From the NCBI GenBank assembly GCA_964648295.1, contig CAZYNH010000001.1, positions 271,118-335,117 of the forward strand: a DNA stretch of 64,000 bases. The letters run 5' to 3'. The translations under genes were made by a program, and so were the position numbers. Under the pieces are notes generated by a model, which made no database searches, had not been told where the DNA came from, and saw only the letters and a program-made list of their open reading frames with translations. This document shows positions 60,549 to 64,000 of this stretch, one piece after another; position 1 is the stretch's first letter, and each line of letters opens with the position of its first letter. This DNA comes from UBA4055 sp964648295. GTDB taxonomy: Bacteria > UBA4055.

Positions 60549-62423
60549 ATGCACAGAAGTTATGATATTATCGTGGCCGGAGGAGGCCACGCCGGGGTAG
60601 AGGCGGCCTGGATAAGCGCAAAGATGGGTGCCAGGGTACTTCTTATTACCCAGAATGTTGACCAGATCGCCCAGATGTCATGCAATCCCGCCATCGGCGG
60701 TCTGGCAAAGAGCCACCTCGTAAAAGAGATAGACATTCTGGGCGGGCTTATGGGGGCTGCCGCCGACAGAACGGGGATCCAGTTCAAAACGCTTAATTCA
60801 TCCAAAGGCCCGGCCGTCTGGGCGCTGAGGGTGCAGTCGGACAAAAGAAAATATTCTGAGTTTGTAAGGTCAAAGCTCGAATCAAATAAAAATATCAGCA
60901 TTATTCAGGACGAGGTAAACGATATTGTCGTAAAAAACGGGTTTTTTAGCGCGGTTAAGACTTCCATAAACGGAATTATACACGGCAAAGCGGCCGTGAT
61001 ATGCTCGGGGACTTTTTTAAAAGCGGTAATACATATAGGCAAAAAGCAGATACCTTCAGGAAGGCTGGGAGAACAGCCGGCTGAAAGACTGTCAGCAAAG
61101 CTGGAGGCGTACGGGTTCGAGACAGGAAGGCTCAAGACTGGCACCCCGCCGAGAATAGCCGGTCATTCCATAGATTTCAGCGGCCTTGAGATCCACGGCT
61201 CGGACGAGCATATCATACCGTTCTCTTTCAGGCATAAAAAGACTTACCTTAAGCAATTGCCGTGCTATATAACCTATACGAACGAACAAACTCACAGGAT
61301 AATCGACGCGAACCTGGACAAGACCGCTCTTTTTTCCGGGCAGATCAAGGGTACCGGGCCGCGCTACTGCCCCTCAATCGAGGACAAGGTCAACAGGTTT
61401 CGCGACAAAATATCTCACCGGCTTTTTCTGGAGCCGGAGGGCCTTTACACGAACGAGTATTACATTAACGGGTTCTCGTCCAGTCTGCCTGTTGATATTC
61501 AGAAAAAAGCCCTGCGGACCGTTAAGGGAATGGAGAATGCCCATTTCGTTCGTCCGGCCTACGCGATCGAATACGATTATTTTCCCGCGTATCAGATCAA
61601 GCTGACGATGGAAACAAGAAATATCGGAGGGCTATATTTTGCGGGGCAGATAAACGGGACTTCGGGCTATGAGGAAGCAGCCGCGCAGGGAATTATGGCA
61701 GGCATTAATGCGGTTTTAAAAATAAATTGTGATGAGCCCTTTATCCTTAAAAGGAACGAGGCTTACATAGGCGTGCTTATCGATGATCTGATCACAAAGG
61801 ACATAAGAGAGCCTTACAGAATGTTCACTTCCATGGCGGAATACAGGCTCGAACTCAGGCATGACAACGCCGACAGCAGGCTTTTAAACTATTCAGAAAA
61901 ATACGGACTTCTTTCAAAAAGCGAAATAAAATATCTTAAAACAAGGCTGAGAAAAATTGACGAGCTCTGCGGTCTTTTTCCCAAGATAAAAATCAAAAAG
62001 AAGAAACTTGCCGAGCTGTTCGAACTGAATTCTTTAGGGGACGCTGCAGAGGGAACAGATCTGTTTAGGCTTCTAAAACGTCCCGGAACGAATATAGATA
62101 TGCTCATAATGTCCGGCCTTGCCGAAGAAAGGCTTTCGAAATTTTCATATTATGAGCTCAGGCAGGCAGAAACTCTTGTTAAGTACGAGGGTTACATCAA
62201 AAGGCAGAACGAAATGATAGACAGGTTCGGGCAGAACGAGAAAATAAAACTGCCGGACGATCTGGACTATTCGCTCTTCAAAGGTCTTAAAAAAGAGGCT
62301 GTTGAAAAACTGAACCGAATAAAACCTGTTTCTGTAGGCCAGGCAGGAAGGATAGCCGGAATAACACCTGCCGACATTTCTGTCATTCTGGTAAATTTAA
62401 AAGCAGGCGGCAGATTAAAATGA
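60549..62423 (+). CDS. mnmG: tRNA uridine-5-carboxymethylaminomethyl modification enzyme MnmG (GidA)
   Basis: FAD enzyme that with MnmE modifies U34 of certain tRNAs. 624 residues. Motifs: IIVAGGGHAGVEAAWISAKMG (FAD), SCNPAIGGLAKSHLVKEIDILGG, GRLKTGTPPRI, GLYFAGQINGTSGYEEAAAQG and FTSMAEYRLELRHDNAD. Length is normal. It overlaps rsmG by four bases; mnmE is not in the window. Confidence 0.97.
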   Translation: MHRSYDIIVAGGGHAGVEAAWISAKMGARVLLITQNVDQIAQMSCNPAIGGLAKSHLVKEIDILGGLMGAAADRTGIQFKTLNSSKGPAVWALRVQSDKRKYSEFVRSKLESNKNISIIQDEVNDIVVKNGFFSAVKTSINGIIHGKAAVICSGTFLKAVIHIGKKQIPSGRLGEQPAERLSAKLEAYGFETGRLKTGTPPRIAGHSIDFSGLEIHGSDEHIIPFSFRHKKTYLKQLPCYITYTNEQTHRIIDANLDKTALFSGQIKGTGPRYCPSIEDKVNRFRDKISHRLFLEPEGLYTNEYYINGFSSSLPVDIQKKALRTVKGMENAHFVRPAYAIEYDYFPAYQIKLTMETRNIGGLYFAGQINGTSGYEEAAAQGIMAGINAVLKINCDEPFILKRNEAYIGVLIDDLITKDIREPYRMFTSMAEYRLELRHDNADSRLLNYSEKYGLLSKSEIKYLKTRLRKIDELCGLFPKIKIKKKKLAELFELNSLGDAAEGTDLFRLLKRPGTNIDMLIMSGLAEERLSKFSYYELRQAETLVKYEGYIKRQNEMIDRFGQNEKIKLPDDLDYSLFKGLKKEAVEKLNRIKPVSVGQAGRIAGITPADISVILVNLKAGGRLK

Positions 62424-63022
62424 AAGAAACTGTAAAAGAGATCATAAGAACCTCATTTGAAACAGTTCAGGCAGATATTCCCGAGGAATGTTTATCGGCG
62501 ATCGGGTCTTATTTTGAATATCTCCTTGAATGGAACACGAAGATAAATCTTATATCCAGAAAGAGCCCGGAAGATGTACTCAGGGTCGCGCTTATAGAAT
62601 CATATTCGCTTTACGAGGTAATAAGACATGATTCGGGTAATTTTCTTGATGTGGGTTCCGGCGGCGGTCTGCCGGGAATGATAATCGCGATACTTATGCC
62701 TGAAGTCAGGGTCGAACTATTAGACGCGACGAGAAAGAAAACGGATTTCCTGACAGGGGCGGCGGAGCGGCTGGGCATGAAAAATGTCAAGATCACAAAT
62801 GCAAGGCTTGAAGATATTGACCGTAAGATTAAATACGATGTTATATTTTCAAGAGGGGTGGGCAAATTCGACAGCCTGAAAAAATATTATTTCAGCCATA
62901 TTGATAATACCGGCAGGATAATCATGCTTACAGGCGAGGACAACTCAGTCCATTTCAGAAGTTACGATGTTATGCCGAATCCTTTCCTGGAGGGAAGGAT
63001 AATCGCCAACCTGGAGAAATAG
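62420..63022 (+). CDS. rsmG: 16S rRNA m7G527 methyltransferase RsmG (GidB)
   Basis: 200 residues. SAM loop LDVGSGGGLPGMIIAI and the following VELLDATRKKTDFL; N-terminal WNTKINLISRKSPEDVL matches the family. It makes m7G527 in 16S rRNA. Start ATG overlaps the mnmG stop (ATGA). The common mnmG-rsmG pair is followed here by a NusG-domain-II gene instead of parA/parB. Confidence 0.95.
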   Translation: MKETVKEIIRTSFETVQADIPEECLSAIGSYFEYLLEWNTKINLISRKSPEDVLRVALIESYSLYEVIRHDSGNFLDVGSGGGLPGMIIAILMPEVRVELLDATRKKTDFLTGAAERLGMKNVKITNARLEDIDRKIKYDVIFSRGVGKFDSLKKYYFSHIDNTGRIIMLTGEDNSVHFRSYDVMPNPFLEGRIIANLEK

Positions 63023-63387
63023 TGTTCAGGTCCGGAGATATCATAATATATCTTGCTCTCGCGACGGTGATTATTTTTCCTTTCCTGCCGGACAAAGGTG
63101 ATCTATCGGGAAATGTAATGATCAGCATAAGTTCTGACGGGAATACTTTTTACGCCGACCCCGGAATTGACAACCTGTTTGTCATAAAAAGCGGAACAGA
63201 CAGCGTGGCAGTCGAGGTAAAAGATCATATGGTAAGGGTAAAGAGTTCAACCTGCAGGGATAAATACTGCGAAAAGAAAGGCTGGCTGAAAGAGGGGACG
63301 AAGGGTCAGATCGTGTGTATGCCGAACAGGGTGATAGTATCTTTCATTTCGGACATTGAAGATGATATCGACGCAGTGACGGAGTAA
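63022..63387 (+). CDS. NusG-domain-II-like membrane-anchored protein
   Basis: 121 residues. The GTG start at 63022 shares one base with the rsmG stop. One N-terminal membrane helix (DIIIYLALATVIIFPFL) is followed by a small beta-domain with VKSSTCRDKYCEKKGWLKEGTKGQIVCMPNRVIVSF, the pattern of the NusG_II family, including three Cys. Members often adjoin the Gx transporter gene, as here. The function is unknown; despite the name it is not a transcription factor. Confidence 0.8.
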   Translation: MFRSGDIIIYLALATVIIFPFLPDKGDLSGNVMISISSDGNTFYADPGIDNLFVIKSGTDSVAVEVKDHMVRVKSSTCRDKYCEKKGWLKEGTKGQIVCMPNRVIVSFISDIEDDIDAVTE

Positions 63388-63388
63388 T

Positions 63389-63931
63389 ATGAAAGTAGAG
63401 TACCGGTCAAGAGTGTATCTTATAGCTGTATTCTCCTCGCTGGCATCAATCCTGCAGCTCTTCGAGATATTCGTAATACTTCCTGTCCCTTTCGTAAAGA
63501 TAGGCCTTGCCAACGCGATAGTTCTTTTTTTTATTCTTAAAGATCAGTTTCTCATTGCTTTTATGGTGAACATAATAAGGATTTTTGTAGGCGGTTTCTT
63601 CAGTGCAAAACTCTTCAGCCTTCCCTTTATTTTTTCTCTGAGCGGATCGTTCATGTCTTTTTTTATAATGGCAGGCGTGTTCATTGTTTTCAGAAAATAT
63701 GTTTCCGCCGTCGCTCTAAGCATCTGTGGAGCCGTTGCGTTCAACATCGCCCAGTACATTCTTTTCATGTTCTTTTTCGGCGGAACGGCAGAATACGGCA
63801 CGACAGCTTCTGTCATAATGGCACTCAGCGTAATTCCTGGTTTTCTGACGGGTATAGTCGCGGAGCTTCTGAACAGGCAGGATATCGAGCTTGTAAAAAA
63901 TACAGGTCACTCCTTTAGTATGGACAAATAA
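63389..63931 (+). CDS. Gx transporter family membrane protein
   Basis: 180 residues, about five or six membrane segments. The motif VPFVKIGLANAIVLFFIL and the following RIFVGGFF and FSLSGSFMSFFIM match the Gx transporter family, also named heptaprenyl diphosphate synthase component I in databases. The family resembles ECF S-components; the substrate is not established. It follows the NusG_II-like gene by one base, with GGAG in front of the ATG. No polyprenyl synthase gene is visible before the window ends; the last 69 bases hold nothing I can support. Confidence 0.85.
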   Translation: MKVEYRSRVYLIAVFSSLASILQLFEIFVILPVPFVKIGLANAIVLFFILKDQFLIAFMVNIIRIFVGGFFSAKLFSLPFIFSLSGSFMSFFIMAGVFIVFRKYVSAVALSICGAVAFNIAQYILFMFFFGGTAEYGTTASVIMALSVIPGFLTGIVAELLNRQDIELVKNTGHSFSMDK

Positions 63932-64000
63932 CAGGAATTTCTTTATTGGAATACACCCGATTTTTTGTAGACATTGCTAAGCACATTTATCTCCCTTCTT

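Noticed and set aside
63914..63986. Short minus-strand frame starting ATGTGCTTAGCA after GGGAG
   Set aside because: About 23 codons, no family resemblance and overlapping the end of the Gx transporter gene; chance cannot be excluded.
1..64000. CRISPR arrays, insertion sequences, prophage, integrons, rRNA, tmRNA, SRP RNA or riboswitches
   Set aside because: I looked for them; no direct-repeat/spacer arrays, transposases or matching RNA structures were recognised, and intergenic gaps are mostly too small.

Overview
The window looks like a chromosomal stretch from a Gram-negative, AT-leaning bacterium, probably of the Bacteroidetes/Chlorobi/Fibrobacteres (FCB) superphylum or a related uncultured lineage. 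Reasons: a secreted protein ends in a type IX secretion (Por)-like C-terminal sorting domain; PurM is the long Bacteroidetes-type form; ribosomal protein S16 has a long tail; and there are outer-membrane proteins (an OmpA-like barrel with thrombospondin type 3 repeats, a TPR/beta-barrel protein). Placement is inferred from protein character only; there is no rRNA gene. There are no insertion sequences, phage genes or CRISPR arrays, and no gene-free stretch longer than 300 bases. The only RNA gene seen is tRNA-Leu(CAA).

Layout. 1-7800 (minus): pyrD-purM-maf-gamma carbonic anhydrase-pnp, then a class III adenylate cyclase with a membrane segment, TPRs and repeated thioredoxin-like folds that runs off the left edge. 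7896-10003 (minus): tRNA-Leu, rsmE, a small DUF1858 redox protein and a squalene-synthase-like enzyme. 10114-13131 (plus): a secreted protein with a sorting domain, a Gfo/Idh/MocA oxidoreductase and prmA. 13173-20003 (plus): an unusual six-gene operon encoding a PqqD-like protein, an ATP-grasp ligase, a fold-III PLP decarboxylase with a leader-like N-terminal tail, a urea-transporter/M23-peptidase fusion, a TPR/outer-membrane-barrel protein and a secreted TPR protein. This is the best candidate here for an undescribed system. 20119-24683: acetyl-CoA-synthetase-like enzyme, acyl carrier protein and two tandem Kbl-type alpha-oxoamine synthases. 24705-33403: a large Ser/Thr kinase/ATPase/TPR protein, Hsp20, Lon, a TPR protein and a lipoprotein. 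33484-37558: smpB facing the ffh-rpsP-rimM-trmD-rplS operon. 37777-43089: M3 peptidase, a pilin-like protein, dGTPase, Ca/Na antiporter, DUF2158 protein and panD. 43128-47395 (minus): secD-secF-purA. 47624-51820: rplU-rpmA, trmL, OmpA-like protein and lpd. 51845-58268 (minus): gyrA followed by a membrane protein, PTS IIC and IID, HPr and enzyme I. 58412-63931: CHASE2-adenylate cyclase, mnmG, rsmG, a NusG-domain-II protein and a Gx transporter.

Much of the window is housekeeping (translation, secretion, nucleotide synthesis, topology). The accessory interest lies in the 13-20 kb operon, the acyl-carrier/Kbl cluster, two adenylate cyclases with different sensory architectures, and a PTS that shows IIC, IID, HPr and EI but no IIA or IIB. 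Several promoters can be read by eye; most share a TTGxxx box, a 16-17 base spacer and a -10 of TATATT. Intrinsic terminators separate many convergent or consecutive units.
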